NCBI GenBank assembly: GCA_020052645.1
Contig: JAGVOQ010000054.1
Coordinates: forward strand, 1-33,911
From: Candidatus Omnitrophota bacterium
GTDB taxonomy: Bacteria > Omnitrophota > Gorgyraeia > Velamenicoccales > Velamenicoccaceae
Length of the DNA: 33,911 bases
Reading direction: 5' to 3'
In this document: in pieces, positions 8,591 to 16,668 of the stretch
How positions within the stretch are numbered: position 1 is the first letter of the stretch
Layout of the letters: the number at the start of each line of letters is the position of its first letter
Made by a program: the position numbers and the translations under genes
Notes under the pieces: model-generated
Database searches by the model: none
What the model was told of the DNA's origin: nothing
What the model saw: only the letters and a program-made list of their open reading frames with translations

Positions 8591-10099
8591 ATGAACCTGT
8601 ATAAAACATTTCGCAATCCGCTTGCTCTCGCCAGTATCAGCGCACTATTATTGTGGCTGTCGTTTCCGAAGTTCAATTTCTCTTTTTTAGCGTGGGTGGC
8701 TTTTGTCCCGCTTTTCTTTTCTCTTCGAAACGAGCGTTTTTCAAAAACTCTCCTTTTTTCCTTTGTTGCCGGTTTCATCTTTTTTGTTTTAACAATTTTT
8801 TGGTTAACACATGTGACAATCCCCGGTATGTTTGTTTTTTCGTTTTATTTAAGTCTGTATTTCGTCATTTTTGGCCTTGGGTTTTATTTAATAAAAAAAC
8901 ACCATTCGTTCTGGTTGCCGTTGACTTTTTTGCCGGCACTTTGGATTCTATTGGAATTTTTCCGCAGCACCTTATTAACAGGATTTGCCTGGGTGCTTTT
9001 AGGATATTCTCAAGGCCCTAATCTTTTGGCCCTTCAAGTGGCGGACTTGAGCGGTGTTTACGGTGTTTCTTTTATGGTGATGTTTGTGAATGTTTTTGTT
9101 TTTAAAGTTTTGTCACGAAATAAGGGCTCAAGGAATTATAGAGATTGTTCGTTCATCGCACCTCTTTTGGTTATCTTTCTTTGGCTGGGATATGGGCTTT
9201 ATCGGGTTATGGAAGATCCCGGTAAAACATGCCCGGTTAAGGTGTCTTTGGTTCAGGGTAATATCGCGCAAGAGATCAAATGGGTGCCGAGTTTTCAGGA
9301 GGAGATCATTAAGCGCTATGAGCTTTTGACGGAGTTGAGTTATTTGAAAGAAGAGCCGGATATCATTATTTGGCCGGAGACCGCGTTTCCGGAATACCTG
9401 GAATTTGATGGGACGGATGAGCCTTTGAAGGAATTGGCAAAAAAAATAAAGACGCCTCTTTTAGTAGGGTCTATCCGGATTGAGGAGATGCGTTATTATA
9501 ACAGTGCTATCCTTTTTTCCGCTAAAGGTACCGTTGCCGGCATTTACGACAAACTTCATTTGGTGCCGTTCGGTGAATATATCCCTTTAAGGAAGTATTT
9601 GCCTTGGGTTGAGCGGATGTTGGGTATCGAAGATTTCACCAGGGGGCCGGGTTATGAGATTTTTTCCGTTCCGGCGTCGAAATATGGTATTATCAAATTT
9701 GGCGTTTTGATTTGTTTTGAAGATACATTGGGTTCCATGGCGCGCACCTTTGTGCGTAAGGGAGCGGATGTATTGGTTAATATGACCAATGACGCCTGGT
9801 TTGGTGATTCTGCGTGTCCTTTTCAGCATTTGGAGGCTTCTGTGTTGCGCGCGGTTGAAAACAGAGTTTTTGTGTTGCGCGCGGCCAATACCGGCGTTTC
9901 TTGTTTTATTGATGACACCGGCCGAGTCATCCGTCGCGTCCATGACGATCGAGGCAAGGCAACATATGTGACAGGCAGCGAAACAGGACTGGCCTATAAA
10001 ACGCGAAGGTCGAGCCTTTATACGCAATTAGGGGATTACTTTGTATTTTTAAGCGGTGTTTACGTTTTTATCATGATCTTTTTTTCAAGAAGGTTTTAG
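8591..10099 (+). CDS. lnt: Apolipoprotein N-acyltransferase
   Basis: Lnt adds the third acyl chain to lipoproteins on the periplasmic face of the inner membrane. From ATG 8591 the product has 502 residues: about six to eight membrane segments in the first 205 residues, a periplasmic nitrilase-like domain, and a last membrane helix near the C-terminus. The catalytic triad is visible as E263 (WPETAFP), K321 (YDKLHLVPFGEY) and C375 (GVLICFED), close to the E. coli positions 267, 335 and 387. The frame extends to 8561, but that part translates the 9-nt repeats, so 8591 is preferred. The stop codon shares its last base with the GTG start of the next gene. Confidence 0.96.
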   Translation: MNLYKTFRNPLALASISALLLWLSFPKFNFSFLAWVAFVPLFFSLRNERFSKTLLFSFVAGFIFFVLTIFWLTHVTIPGMFVFSFYLSLYFVIFGLGFYLIKKHHSFWLPLTFLPALWILLEFFRSTLLTGFAWVLLGYSQGPNLLALQVADLSGVYGVSFMVMFVNVFVFKVLSRNKGSRNYRDCSFIAPLLVIFLWLGYGLYRVMEDPGKTCPVKVSLVQGNIAQEIKWVPSFQEEIIKRYELLTELSYLKEEPDIIIWPETAFPEYLEFDGTDEPLKELAKKIKTPLLVGSIRIEEMRYYNSAILFSAKGTVAGIYDKLHLVPFGEYIPLRKYLPWVERMLGIEDFTRGPGYEIFSVPASKYGIIKFGVLICFEDTLGSMARTFVRKGADVLVNMTNDAWFGDSACPFQHLEASVLRAVENRVFVLRAANTGVSCFIDDTGRVIRRVHDDRGKATYVTGSETGLAYKTRRSSLYTQLGDYFVFLSGVYVFIMIFFSRRF

Positions 10100-11325
10100 T
10101 GGGTGATAACGCAAATTTTTTTATAATGATGCGGAAAAAAATACTCAAACAAAAAAAGGCGATTCTTTTAGGGATCTTTGTTTTTTTGCTTCAAGGTTTT
10201 CTTGTTTGCGACCAGGCTTTTTCCGGAACTCTTTCCAACGAACAACGCAAAGAACTCGCTTTGCATTATTTCCGTGGCATCATAAGTTTTAATTCGAAAT
10301 ATTATGATGAGGCTCTTTCTGAATTTCAGAAAGCGTCGGCGATCGATCCTTATTATAAAGAAACGCAAAGCTATATCCAGGAATCAATGAAGGTGCTTGA
10401 AGAAGAGCGTAAGTCTTTGTTTAAAGGCGTCGGTGAGTCTTCCGTAGGCCGGGGGGATAGCGAAACAGATTATTATTTTGTCGGTAAGACTTATTACGAA
10501 AAAGGGGATTTTAAACATGCCTTGGAAGCTTTTAAAATCGCGCTTGCCAAAAATCCTTCGGATAAATACGCCCGGTATTATGTTCAGTTGTGCCAGAAGG
10601 CATTGCCAAAAATGAAACCGCTTGAGAAAAGCAGCGCGGCGCAGGAAGATGGTGTCAAAAATATTTCAAGCCTCGCGAAAGAAGTGGCTTACGTTAAGAA
10701 TGATGTGAAATCGCAGGAAGAATGGGCGGCTTTGCAGGTAAGAAAGGCTGAGCGTCGGGCTGATCGCGATGAATTGATCAGGACTAAAGAGCGCCGACTT
10801 AAAGAAGAGGAAGAGATTTTAGAAGAAGAAAAACAGGATTATCTCGCTCAGGAGAAGATCACTGAGCGTGCCACAAAGATAAAGAATGAGTCCGAGAAGT
10901 GGAAGAATATGAAAGAGAAATTGGCCTCCGAGGAGCCGGGCATCCCGGCGGACTTAACGGAGTTCCCACTTTATTTAAATAAAGCGGATGCTTATTACGC
11001 GGCCATGAAAGAATCTTTGCGCTCCAGCCGCTGGAATTCGGCGGGTTTAAATGCGATTGCAGGCGGCCTTTATTATTGTGACGCTGTCCTTATTTATTTT
11101 TATAATGTCAAAAGTTCTTATCCGCAACATGAGAATATCAATAGGCTCCTTTTGGAATATGTGAAACGCGCGGATACCCAGGAGAATGTTTTTCATATGC
11201 GCGCTATTTTAAATGTTAAAAAAATTACAGAAGAAACGGATAAACCGATCACCCGCTCTCAGGCGCTCTTTTTGAGCGATGAGTTGGAAAAAGTGCGGGA
11301 GTGGTCAAGGTCACTATTGCCATAA
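10099..11325 (+). CDS. Exported TPR and coiled-coil protein
   Basis: The function is unknown. The 408-residue product has a basic N-terminus and one hydrophobic segment (about 21-36) followed by QAFSG, consistent with export. TPR-like units lie at about 52-85 and 122-155, then a charged coiled coil at about 195-285 (ERRADRDELIRTKERRLKEE) and an unrecognised helical C-terminal domain. GTG 10099 overlaps the last base of the lnt stop and has AGAAGG 5 nt upstream; ATG 10126 or 10129 are alternatives lacking an SD. The tight link to lnt and to the next TPR protein suggests an envelope-associated scaffold. This role is inferred from position only. Confidence 0.85.
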   Translation: MGDNANFFIMMRKKILKQKKAILLGIFVFLLQGFLVCDQAFSGTLSNEQRKELALHYFRGIISFNSKYYDEALSEFQKASAIDPYYKETQSYIQESMKVLEEERKSLFKGVGESSVGRGDSETDYYFVGKTYYEKGDFKHALEAFKIALAKNPSDKYARYYVQLCQKALPKMKPLEKSSAAQEDGVKNISSLAKEVAYVKNDVKSQEEWAALQVRKAERRADRDELIRTKERRLKEEEEILEEEKQDYLAQEKITERATKIKNESEKWKNMKEKLASEEPGIPADLTEFPLYLNKADAYYAAMKESLRSSRWNSAGLNAIAGGLYYCDAVLIYFYNVKSSYPQHENINRLLLEYVKRADTQENVFHMRAILNVKKITEETDKPITRSQALFLSDELEKVREWSRSLLP

Positions 11326-11352
11326 TGTTCGTACGAAAAGCGAGGGGAGAAG

Positions 11353-12825
11353 ATGAAACATATTCCTAAAATGAAACAGATTGCGTTTTTTTCTTTGGTG
11401 CTTGTTTTTTCTTGTGCTCAGACAGTCTTTTTGGCAGAGGCTGCAAAGAAAGATGATCCGGTGGCTGTTGAATTACATTACCAAAACGGCATCAAATATT
11501 TCAATCGTGGCCTTTATGATCGTTCCATCACAGAGCTCCAAAAAACACTAGAGCTGGATTCTGAGCATGCTGAGGCCAAAGAGTTTTTGGCAAAAGTTCA
11601 GAAGACCAAGGAAGAAAAAAAGAGCGTTGAATCTAAGATGAGCACAGACGCTCAGATCAAAGAGCTTTATAAAGAAGGACGCCAGCGTTATCAGAAAAAA
11701 GACTACGAAGCGGCCATTGAAACTTTCAATAAGATTTTATCCATAAAGTCTATTGATGATTTTGCTTCGTTTTATAAAGAGCGCTGTGAAATTCTCCTGG
11801 GGCGCAAATTGTCTAAAGCCAAAAAAATAGAAGATAGGGATAGATTAAAAGAAAAAAAGATCCAGGACCGCGAGAATCTAAAAAGAGCCAAAGAGCAAAA
11901 AAAGATCGATCGCAAAGAGATGCTGAAAAAGCGTTCCGAGATTAATGAAGAACGGCGCGGTGCCCAGGAAGAACGAAACGTGAAGTTTAAGGAAGATCGG
12001 GCGGCTCAGAAAGAGCGTAAGATCGAAGAACGCAAAATAAAAATAGATGAGAAGAAGGCGTTGAAGGAACAAAGGATCGCGGAAAAGAAAGAAAAAGCAA
12101 CCGCGAAAAAAGGGAACGTTAAAAAGACGGCCAAAGATGAAGTTAAGGAAGAAAAAAAAGGAGAAGTGATTGCAAAGGACGAAAAGGTTGAAGAGACGCT
12201 TAAGATTGAGACACAAGAAGAGAAGAAGGAGGAGGCGGTTGCCGGGGCGTTAGATGAAGCCCTGAACGCAACAATGCCATCTATTCTCAAAGAAGAGTCT
12301 CTTGAGGTGAAGCCTGTTGTCAAAGAAGCAGTCCTTGAAGAAAAGCACGTGGAAGTTTTAACCCCAAAACAGAGGAAGATTGCTTTAGTCCGCCAGAAGA
12401 AGGAAGCGCAACAGCAGCTAAAGAATGAGCGCAAGGCTGCGGCGCAAGAACGTCGCGAAGAGAAGATCAAAAAGATTCAGGAAGTGCGCGATCATAAAAT
12501 CATGCTGCATCAGCAAAAATTGGAAGACGCCAAGGCGCGCAAAGTGAGTAAGGAAGTGGCGCGTGAAGAAAAAATATTTAATAAGGGAAAATCTAAAGAA
12601 CAATTAAAGGAAGAAAAAAATAAACAAAAGAAACTTAAAACTGATGCCAAAGAGTTGTATTTAAAAGGTGTCGACCATTATGCCAAGAAAAATTATCAGG
12701 AGGCGTTTGATACTTTGTCGTCTGTGGTGGAGTTTGAGTCGACGGGTAAAAAACTTTATACCAATTCCGCGAAGCGCTTGATGAATAAGGCGAAAAAGAA
12801 ACTAGAAGCAAGTCAAAAACAGTAA
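11353..12825 (+). CDS. Exported Lys/Glu-rich TPR coiled-coil protein
   Basis: The function is unknown. The 490-residue product starts with a signal peptide ending near VFSCAQ, a loose match to a lipobox, or further on at LAEAA. Two TPR units follow (about 38-70 and 102-135), then a very long Lys/Glu/Arg-rich stretch (about 150-425) predicted to be a single charged helix or coiled coil, and a final TPR unit (LYLKGVDHYAKKNYQEAFDT). The architecture mirrors the preceding gene, so the two are probably diverged paralogues or partners. The SD gaggggagaag at 11342-11352 abuts ATG 11353, with GGGGAG 5 to 6 nt before it. It may span the periplasm. Codon bias follows Lys/Glu composition, so minus-strand ORFs here are shadows. 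Confidence 0.85.
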   Translation: MKHIPKMKQIAFFSLVLVFSCAQTVFLAEAAKKDDPVAVELHYQNGIKYFNRGLYDRSITELQKTLELDSEHAEAKEFLAKVQKTKEEKKSVESKMSTDAQIKELYKEGRQRYQKKDYEAAIETFNKILSIKSIDDFASFYKERCEILLGRKLSKAKKIEDRDRLKEKKIQDRENLKRAKEQKKIDRKEMLKKRSEINEERRGAQEERNVKFKEDRAAQKERKIEERKIKIDEKKALKEQRIAEKKEKATAKKGNVKKTAKDEVKEEKKGEVIAKDEKVEETLKIETQEEKKEEAVAGALDEALNATMPSILKEESLEVKPVVKEAVLEEKHVEVLTPKQRKIALVRQKKEAQQQLKNERKAAAQERREEKIKKIQEVRDHKIMLHQQKLEDAKARKVSKEVAREEKIFNKGKSKEQLKEEKNKQKKLKTDAKELYLKGVDHYAKKNYQEAFDTLSSVVEFESTGKKLYTNSAKRLMNKAKKKLEASQKQ

Positions 12826-12898
12826 TTCGTCTCATGTCTCAAGTGCTACGTACCACGTTTTTTTTAACGTGTGACATGCAACGTGGTACGTGCGACAA
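12824..12898. repeat. Heptad repeats with inverted halves before the PF04008 gene
   Basis: Positions 12831-12858 read ctcatgt/ctcaagt/gctacgt/accacgt, followed by a T run and then gtgacat/gcaacgt/ggtacgt/gcgacaa at 12871-12898. The arms 12848-12859 (ACGTACCACGTT) and 12880-12891 (AACGTGGTACGT) are perfect complements. The block starts at the stop of the preceding gene and ends just before the SD of the next. Its units resemble those at 3183-3277. Confidence 0.8.
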
Positions 12899-12911
12899 AA
12901 ATGAGGAATTT

Positions 12912-13400
12912 ATGAGTCATAAAATCGATGTCGTTAAAATCAATAAGCCTGAAAATGTCAATATCATTATCGGTCAGGCTCATTTTATTAAGACGGTTGA
13001 GGATCTTTTTGAAGTGCTCGTTGCTTCAGTGCCGAATATTAAATGCGCCGTGGCTTTTTGCGAATCTTCAGGAGCCTGCCGGGTGCGATGCGAAGGAACA
13101 GATGAGGGTTTGAAAAAAATCGCCATTGAGAATGCTTTGTGTATTGCCTGTGGGCATTCTTTTATCATTCTTTTAGACGGTGCTTACCCGATCAATGTCT
13201 TGAACGCTATAAAAAATGTCGGTGAGGTTTGCTCTATTTTTTGCGCGACAGCCAACCCCTTAGAAGTTATCGTGATCGAAACTGATTCTGGCCGCGGCAT
13301 CATGGGTGTTGTAGATGGGAGTAAGCCTAAAGGGGCTGAAGAAGAGTCCGATATCCGTTGGCGTAAGGATTTCTTGAGAAAAATAGGATATAAATTATGA
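12912..13400 (+). CDS. Adenosine_kin (PF04008) family protein
   Basis: This 162-residue protein belongs to a family best known from archaea and thermophiles and named adenosine-specific kinase from structural and binding work; its cellular role is not established. Family blocks are obvious: NVNIIIGQAHFIKTVEDL, KCAVAFCESSG, FIILLDGAYPINVLNAIKNV, SIFCATANPLEVIVIETD and the end IRWRKDFLRKIGYKL. The frame is open to 12834, but that part translates heptad repeats; ATG 12912 has gagga at 12903-12907 and starts where the family starts. It sits alone between repeat blocks, downstream of the TPR genes and upstream of an acyltransferase. No functional link is visible. Confidence 0.9.
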   Translation: MSHKIDVVKINKPENVNIIIGQAHFIKTVEDLFEVLVASVPNIKCAVAFCESSGACRVRCEGTDEGLKKIAIENALCIACGHSFIILLDGAYPINVLNAIKNVGEVCSIFCATANPLEVIVIETDSGRGIMGVVDGSKPKGAEEESDIRWRKDFLRKIGYKL

Positions 13401-13410
13401 GAATTTTAAA

Positions 13411-13458
13411 ATCTCAATTTCCAAATTCCAAATAAATCTCAATATTCAATTTTCCAAT
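13411..13458. repeat. Heptad repeats before the acyltransferase gene
   Basis: Units are atctcaa/tttccaa/attccaa, an ataa spacer, and then atctcaa/tattcaa/ttttcca. They fill most of the gap between two genes. Confidence 0.72.
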
Positions 13459-13476
13459 GGAAGAGAACAAAATATC

Positions 13477-14418
13477 ATGACAAAGAAAGATTTTTTTAGA
13501 AAATTAAGTTACGGGTTAGGCCAGTTTGCCATCGGGGTTTGCGATGTGGGTGCCAGGATTGTCCCTTTGCCACTTTTGTATAAATTTGCAAACGTGATCG
13601 GATGGATTGGTTATCACGCGGCCTCTAAACATCGCAAGATTGCGGTTGAAAGCCTGACCAAGGCCCTTGGGAGCGAAAAAACTCCTGATGAGATTGATCG
13701 GATCGCGCGTGGATGTTTTAACATGATGTCCGGCACTGCGGTCGAATTTTTTATGTTCATGCGTTATCCTGAAAGAATCAGGCAATTTGTTGAGATTGAG
13801 GGGATTGAACATTTAAAAAAAGCCCTGTCAAAAGGTAAGGGTGTTGTGGCGTTGAGCGCTCATTTTGGGAGTTTTCCGCTTTTGTTATGTAGGATTTCTT
13901 TAGAGGGATACAAGATCCATTCGATGCTGCGGCATATGCGCGATACGAATCTAGATCTTCTTTTTGAAAAAAAACGGCATGGCATGGGCGTCGGGTCTGT
14001 TTATACGCAGCCGCGGAATGAATGCGTTCAAAAAAGCCTTGAAGTTTTGCGTAAGAATGAGATATTGTTTGTGCAGCTGGATCAGAACTTTGGCACCGCT
14101 GGCGTGTTTGTTGATTTTTTTGGCGTTAAAGCCGCGACTGCTACCGGACCGATCATTTTTTCCATGCGTACAGGCGCGCCTATTGTGCCGATGTTCATCT
14201 TTCGTATTTCTGGGCCAAGGCATAAAATCGTTATTTTGCCGGAATATGTCATGGATGAGAGCTTGCCTAAAGAAGAACAGATTTTAAAGGCTACCCAGGA
14301 ATTAACGATTTTGATTGAGCAATACATCCGTAAATATCCTCATGAGTGGGGTTGGATCCATAAACGCTGGAAAGCAAGGCCGAAGGAAGAAAAACAGACT
14401 ATAGACAATAGTCTATAG
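13477..14418 (+). CDS. LpxL/HtrB-like lysophospholipid acyltransferase
   Basis: The 313-residue product is like the Kdo2-lipid A lauroyl/myristoyl acyltransferases that finish lipid A at the inner membrane. A membrane-associated N-terminus, the central KGKGVVALSAHFGSFPLLL block, QLDQNFGTAGVFVDFFG and the C-terminal YPHEWGWIHKRWKARP all fit this family. The catalytic HX4(D/E) motif reads H129-FGSF-P134, so the expected acid is a proline. The enzyme may be altered, use another residue, or belong to a subfamily acting on another lipid. The last residues (QTIDNSL) and the stop are encoded by a heptad repeat run that begins at 14400. ATG 13477 is preceded by a weak ggaagag. No other lipid A genes are nearby. 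Confidence 0.85.
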   Translation: MTKKDFFRKLSYGLGQFAIGVCDVGARIVPLPLLYKFANVIGWIGYHAASKHRKIAVESLTKALGSEKTPDEIDRIARGCFNMMSGTAVEFFMFMRYPERIRQFVEIEGIEHLKKALSKGKGVVALSAHFGSFPLLLCRISLEGYKIHSMLRHMRDTNLDLLFEKKRHGMGVGSVYTQPRNECVQKSLEVLRKNEILFVQLDQNFGTAGVFVDFFGVKAATATGPIIFSMRTGAPIVPMFIFRISGPRHKIVILPEYVMDESLPKEEQILKATQELTILIEQYIRKYPHEWGWIHKRWKARPKEEKQTIDNSL

Positions 14419-14486
14419 TCCATAGTTCAAAGCTTTTTTAGAGTTATAGTCTATAGACTATCGACCATTGACCATTGACCATTGAC
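14400..14486. repeat. Heptad repeats bridging an acyltransferase stop and the next SD
   Basis: Units at 14400-14427 are tatagac/aatagtc/tatagtc/catagtt; those at 14445-14486 are tatagtc/tatagac/tatcgac and three copies of cattgac. CTATAGAC (14399-14406) and GTCTATAG (14411-14418) pair perfectly and end on the acyltransferase stop. Positions 14446-14461 form a 16-nt perfect palindrome. The units match those before prfB at 4478-4512. Confidence 0.85.
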
Positions 14487-14502
14487 TAATATGGAGGTAT
14501 TT

Positions 14503-14697
14503 ATGGCAGAAGGGGCTGATGTTAAAAAAAATAGTTTTTATGATTTACTAAAACTTATCTTAGGGATCGTTATCGTCGTGACAGGGGTTGCGCTGACGAT
14601 TGTATATTTTCCGGAGCTCGCAAATTTGTTTAAAGGGATGATCGGTCTTATCCTGATTTTAGTGGGTTTGATTGTAATGGCGGTTGCTAAGGAATAA
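14503..14697 (+). CDS. Small two-helix membrane protein
   Basis: This is an unrecognised 64-residue protein. A short polar N-terminus (about 18 residues) leads into two hydrophobic helices (about 20-40 and 44-61) rich in Ile, Val and Gly, ending in AKE. A strong SD (ggaggt, 14493-14498) precedes ATG 14503; the frame is open upstream but lacks a ribosome site. It is isolated from the next gene by a 440-nt leader, so it may end a transcript. The size, the two helices and the SD make a real gene likely, but no function can be assigned. Confidence 0.72.
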   Translation: MAEGADVKKNSFYDLLKLILGIVIVVTGVALTIVYFPELANLFKGMIGLILILVGLIVMAVAKE

Positions 14698-14742
14698 GAG
14701 AACAAGGTCCCTGATGAAGAAAGGGGCTAACACAGAAGGTGT

Positions 14743-14775
14743 ATGCCTTACTAATTCCTCATAGAGGAAGGGCAT
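14743..14775 (+). ncRNA. TTACTAATTCC hairpin module upstream of bioY
   Basis: ATGCC (14743-14747) pairs with GGCAT (14771-14775), and TTCCTC with GAGGAA inside. The loop side holds CTTACTAATTCC, also found at 15883-15894 with a different but equally paired outer stem. This belongs to the composite leader family. Confidence 0.5.
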
Positions 14776-14820
14776 AAATAAGAGAAATTAAGGTTTTAAA
14801 AATTGACCCGCTTGCTTAAG

Positions 14821-14878
14821 CACTTCAAAAAATCTTTGCCATGCTGCCTTCGGCAGGCCGGCAAGATTTTTTTGAAGT
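14821..14878. repeat. Long imperfect hairpin in the bioY leader
   Basis: ACTTCAAAAAATCTTTGCC (14822-14840) and GGCAAGATTTTTTTGAAGT (14860-14878) are near-complements around a nested CTGCC/GGCAG hairpin. A similar nested hairpin with GACGC/GCGTC lies at 33219-33231. Confidence 0.6.
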
Positions 14879-14960
14879 AAGCTTCGGGGTTCATTTTCAA
14901 CCCAGAAAGGGGCGCCCTTTTTCCCTCCACATAAGAAAAAGGGGGTAAGGAAATAAAACA

Positions 14961-15129
14961 AATTACTCCGTATTTTACTAAATTAAAGAAATTAATGTAA
15001 CTGTTTTGCTCCATATCTTCTTTTAAGAATAACATTAAGGAGGGAAGATTCGGAGTTAATTCCTGTAAAAATACAGGAATTAAGAGTTCACTCGCCCGCC
15101 ATTGAAGCAATGGCGGGCTCATGAAGGAG
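14961..15129 (+). promoter_or_regulatory. Composite structured leader element, copy A (bioY)
   Basis: In order: ACTCCG (14965-14970) that can pair with CGGAGT (15051-15056), a conserved TTTTGCTCCATAT region from 15003, the hairpin TTAATTCCTGTA/TACAGGAATTAA (15056-15067 with 15072-15083), the hairpin GCCCGCCATTG/CAATGGCGGGC (15094-15104 with 15108-15118), then TCATGAAGGAG. The AAGGAG at 15124-15129 is the SD of bioY. ACTCC could instead pair with GGAGT of that SD, which offers two exclusive folds. Positions 15002-15101 match 28744-28843 at 99 of 100 bases. Confidence 0.6.
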
Positions 15130-15137
15130 TTTATTTT

Positions 15138-15701
15138 ATGCATCAAAAAGAAGCAGTTTGTATTTCAGTTAAGAGTTATTTTATAACAAAGTTTTTGTCT
15201 ATGATCGTGTTTGTTGTTCTTTTAAGTATTTCCGCTCTTATAAGGATTCCATTGCCATTTACGCCTGTGCCTGTGACCATGCAGACGTTTGTAGTGTTTT
15301 TATCCGGCGTTCTTCTTGGGCCTGTTGTGGGTATGGTTGCGATTCTGTCTTATATGACCTTAGGCTTTATCGGCGTTCCTCTCTTTACTAATGCAGGAAG
15401 TGGCTGGCTGTATTTTTTTGGGCCTACCGGCGGATATTTAACAGGGTTTATACTGGCTTCAGGATTGAGTGGATTTTTGTACCGAAGATTAAAATCGAGA
15501 AATATTTTTTCTTTAAGCGTTGTTATGATGGCAGGAATCCCTGTGATTTATTTTTGCGGAGGATTATGGTTGAGTCTGGGCTATCACTGGAGTTTAAAAG
15601 AGATCCTGGCGTTGGGGGTTCTTCCTTTTATCGGGCCTGATATTGTCAAGGTTTTTTGTGCGGCTGCGTTGGCGCAAAACTTCTTTGCCCGTAAAAAATA
15701 A
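15138..15701 (+). CDS. bioY: BioY biotin transporter S component
   Basis: This is the substrate-binding membrane component of an ECF-type biotin transporter, 187 residues with six hydrophobic segments. Family marks include IPLPFTPVPVTMQTFVVFLSG (two overlapping motifs), LLGPVVGMVAILSYMTLGFIGVP, and the GPTGGYLTGF motif. No EcfA or EcfT gene is adjacent, so it would use shared or distant energising components, as solitary BioY proteins do. ATG 15138 lies 8 nt after AAGGAG, which is the last part of a structured repeat element; in-frame upstream extension to 15102 would run through that hairpin and is rejected. Regulation through the leader is plausible but unproven; no BirA operator is apparent. 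Confidence 0.93.
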   Translation: MHQKEAVCISVKSYFITKFLSMIVFVVLLSISALIRIPLPFTPVPVTMQTFVVFLSGVLLGPVVGMVAILSYMTLGFIGVPLFTNAGSGWLYFFGPTGGYLTGFILASGLSGFLYRRLKSRNIFSLSVVMMAGIPVIYFCGGLWLSLGYHWSLKEILALGVLPFIGPDIVKVFCAAALAQNFFARKK

Positions 15702-15845
15702 CTGGTTTAAAAAAAGAATTTTCAGCCCGTCTTTGCAGAAAACCCAGTGAAAAACGTGGAAGCGAAGGTGGCTTTGGTAGGTCGTCAGACTTCGCCGAAC
15801 TCTGGCGAGATGTCACTAAAGAAAGTTATTTCAAAGGAAAAGAAA
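15702..15845. other. Gap after bioY with small hairpins
   Basis: No gene is seen. GCGAAG (15762-15767) could pair with CTTCGC (15790-15795). The segment precedes leader copy B and may be part of the same transcript leader. No known riboswitch was recognised. Confidence 0.35.
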
Positions 15846-16031
15846 CCTTACTCCGTATTTTGCAATCCCCAAGGGGATGGACCTTACTAATTCCATACAA
15901 AGGAAGGGTCCTACTCAGAAGGAGTGCCCTTTCTTATCCATATAAAGAAATGGGCTAAATTAAAGAAATTAATGTAGAAAATTCGGAGTTCACTCGCCCA
16001 CCATTGAAGCAATGGTGGGCTCATGAAGGAG
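15846..16031 (+). promoter_or_regulatory. Composite structured leader element, copy B (DUF502 gene)
   Basis: ACTCCGTATTTT (15850-15861) pairs with AAAATTCGGAGT (15978-15989) with one mismatch and encloses three hairpins: TCCCC/GGGGA (about 15866-15876), GGACC/GGTCC with the CTTACTAATTCC loop (15879-15911), and GCCC-TTTCTT/AAGAAATGGGC (15926-15955). Outside it, GCCCACCATTG/CAATGGTGGGC (15996-16006 with 16010-16020) leads to TCATGAAGGAG, whose AAGGAG at 16026-16031 is the SD. The C-to-A and G-to-T changes relative to copy A keep the stem paired. Confidence 0.62.
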
Positions 16032-16035
16032 TTCC

Positions 16036-16668
16036 ATGAAATCAGAAAAGCGTAAGTATTTTTTAACCGGGCTTTTGGTTGTTCTTCCAGCTTTGGTGAC
16101 ACTCTATCTTTTTATTTCCTTGTTCGCTTTTTTTGACAATATTATCGGCCGTTATATCAGTCGCATCACATTGCATTATCTGGGGTATAAGATCCCGGGG
16201 CTCGGCCTTCTTCTGTTTATTGTCCTGATTTTTGTGACGGGGTTTTTTGCTACGAATTTTATCGGAAAAAGATTTTTACGTTTTCTTGAACAATTCTTTC
16301 TGAAATTTCCTTTTATTAAGAAAATATATCCAGCAATTAAACAGATCACTGAATTTTTGTTTTCTCAGAAGATTGAGGGACATTTACAAAAAGTGGTTTT
16401 GGTGGAATATCCGCGCAAAGGTATCTATATAATAGGCTTTGTGACGAACAGGGCTCCTGAAGAGCTGAGCCGAAAAATAGGACAAGAGCTTTTGAATGTC
16501 CTCATCCCGTCTGTCCCGAATCCTATTACAGGGTTTGTGATTTGCTTTCCTAAAAGTGAAGTTATTGTTTTGGATATGTCTATTGAAGACGGGGTTAAAC
16601 TTATTGTTTCAGGAGGAGTTTATAATCCGAAAGACCTGCCTAAAGTGTCATCTGAGCATTCGGCTTAG
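16036..16668 (+). CDS. DUF502 family membrane protein
   Basis: This 210-residue protein of the DUF502 family has unknown function. Two hydrophobic helices (about 8-32 and 52-75) precede a soluble region with the family blocks FFATNFIGKR, FIKKIYPAIKQITEFLFS, VVLVEYPRKGIYIIGFVT and VPNPITGFVICFPKSEV. ATG 16036 follows AAGGAG by 4 nt, directly after the last hairpin of leader copy B. The TAG stop overlaps the stop of the convergent minus-strand gene by 4 nt (16665-16668), leaving no room for an intergenic terminator. Confidence 0.9.
   Translation: MKSEKRKYFLTGLLVVLPALVTLYLFISLFAFFDNIIGRYISRITLHYLGYKIPGLGLLLFIVLIFVTGFFATNFIGKRFLRFLEQFFLKFPFIKKIYPAIKQITEFLFSQKIEGHLQKVVLVEYPRKGIYIIGFVTNRAPEELSRKIGQELLNVLIPSVPNPITGFVICFPKSEVIVLDMSIEDGVKLIVSGGVYNPKDLPKVSSEHSA

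Noticed and set aside
12006-12470. Minus-strand Ser/Phe-rich ORF opposite the Lys/Glu-rich gene
   Set aside because: It is the antisense of GAA/AAA-rich codons, which always leaves open frames; there is no SD and no plausible protein.
14961-15129. Integron attC site or known riboswitch (biotin/BirA type) before bioY
   Set aside because: There are no attC core sites (GTTRRRY/RYYYAAC pairs) and no BirA operator; the same element also precedes unrelated genes.
14796-15146. Minus-strand ORF of 116 residues across the bioY leader
   Set aside because: It is a translation of the structured repeat. Similar minus-strand ORFs over other copies share only the hairpin-derived residues (SPPLLQW), with no SD or codon bias.
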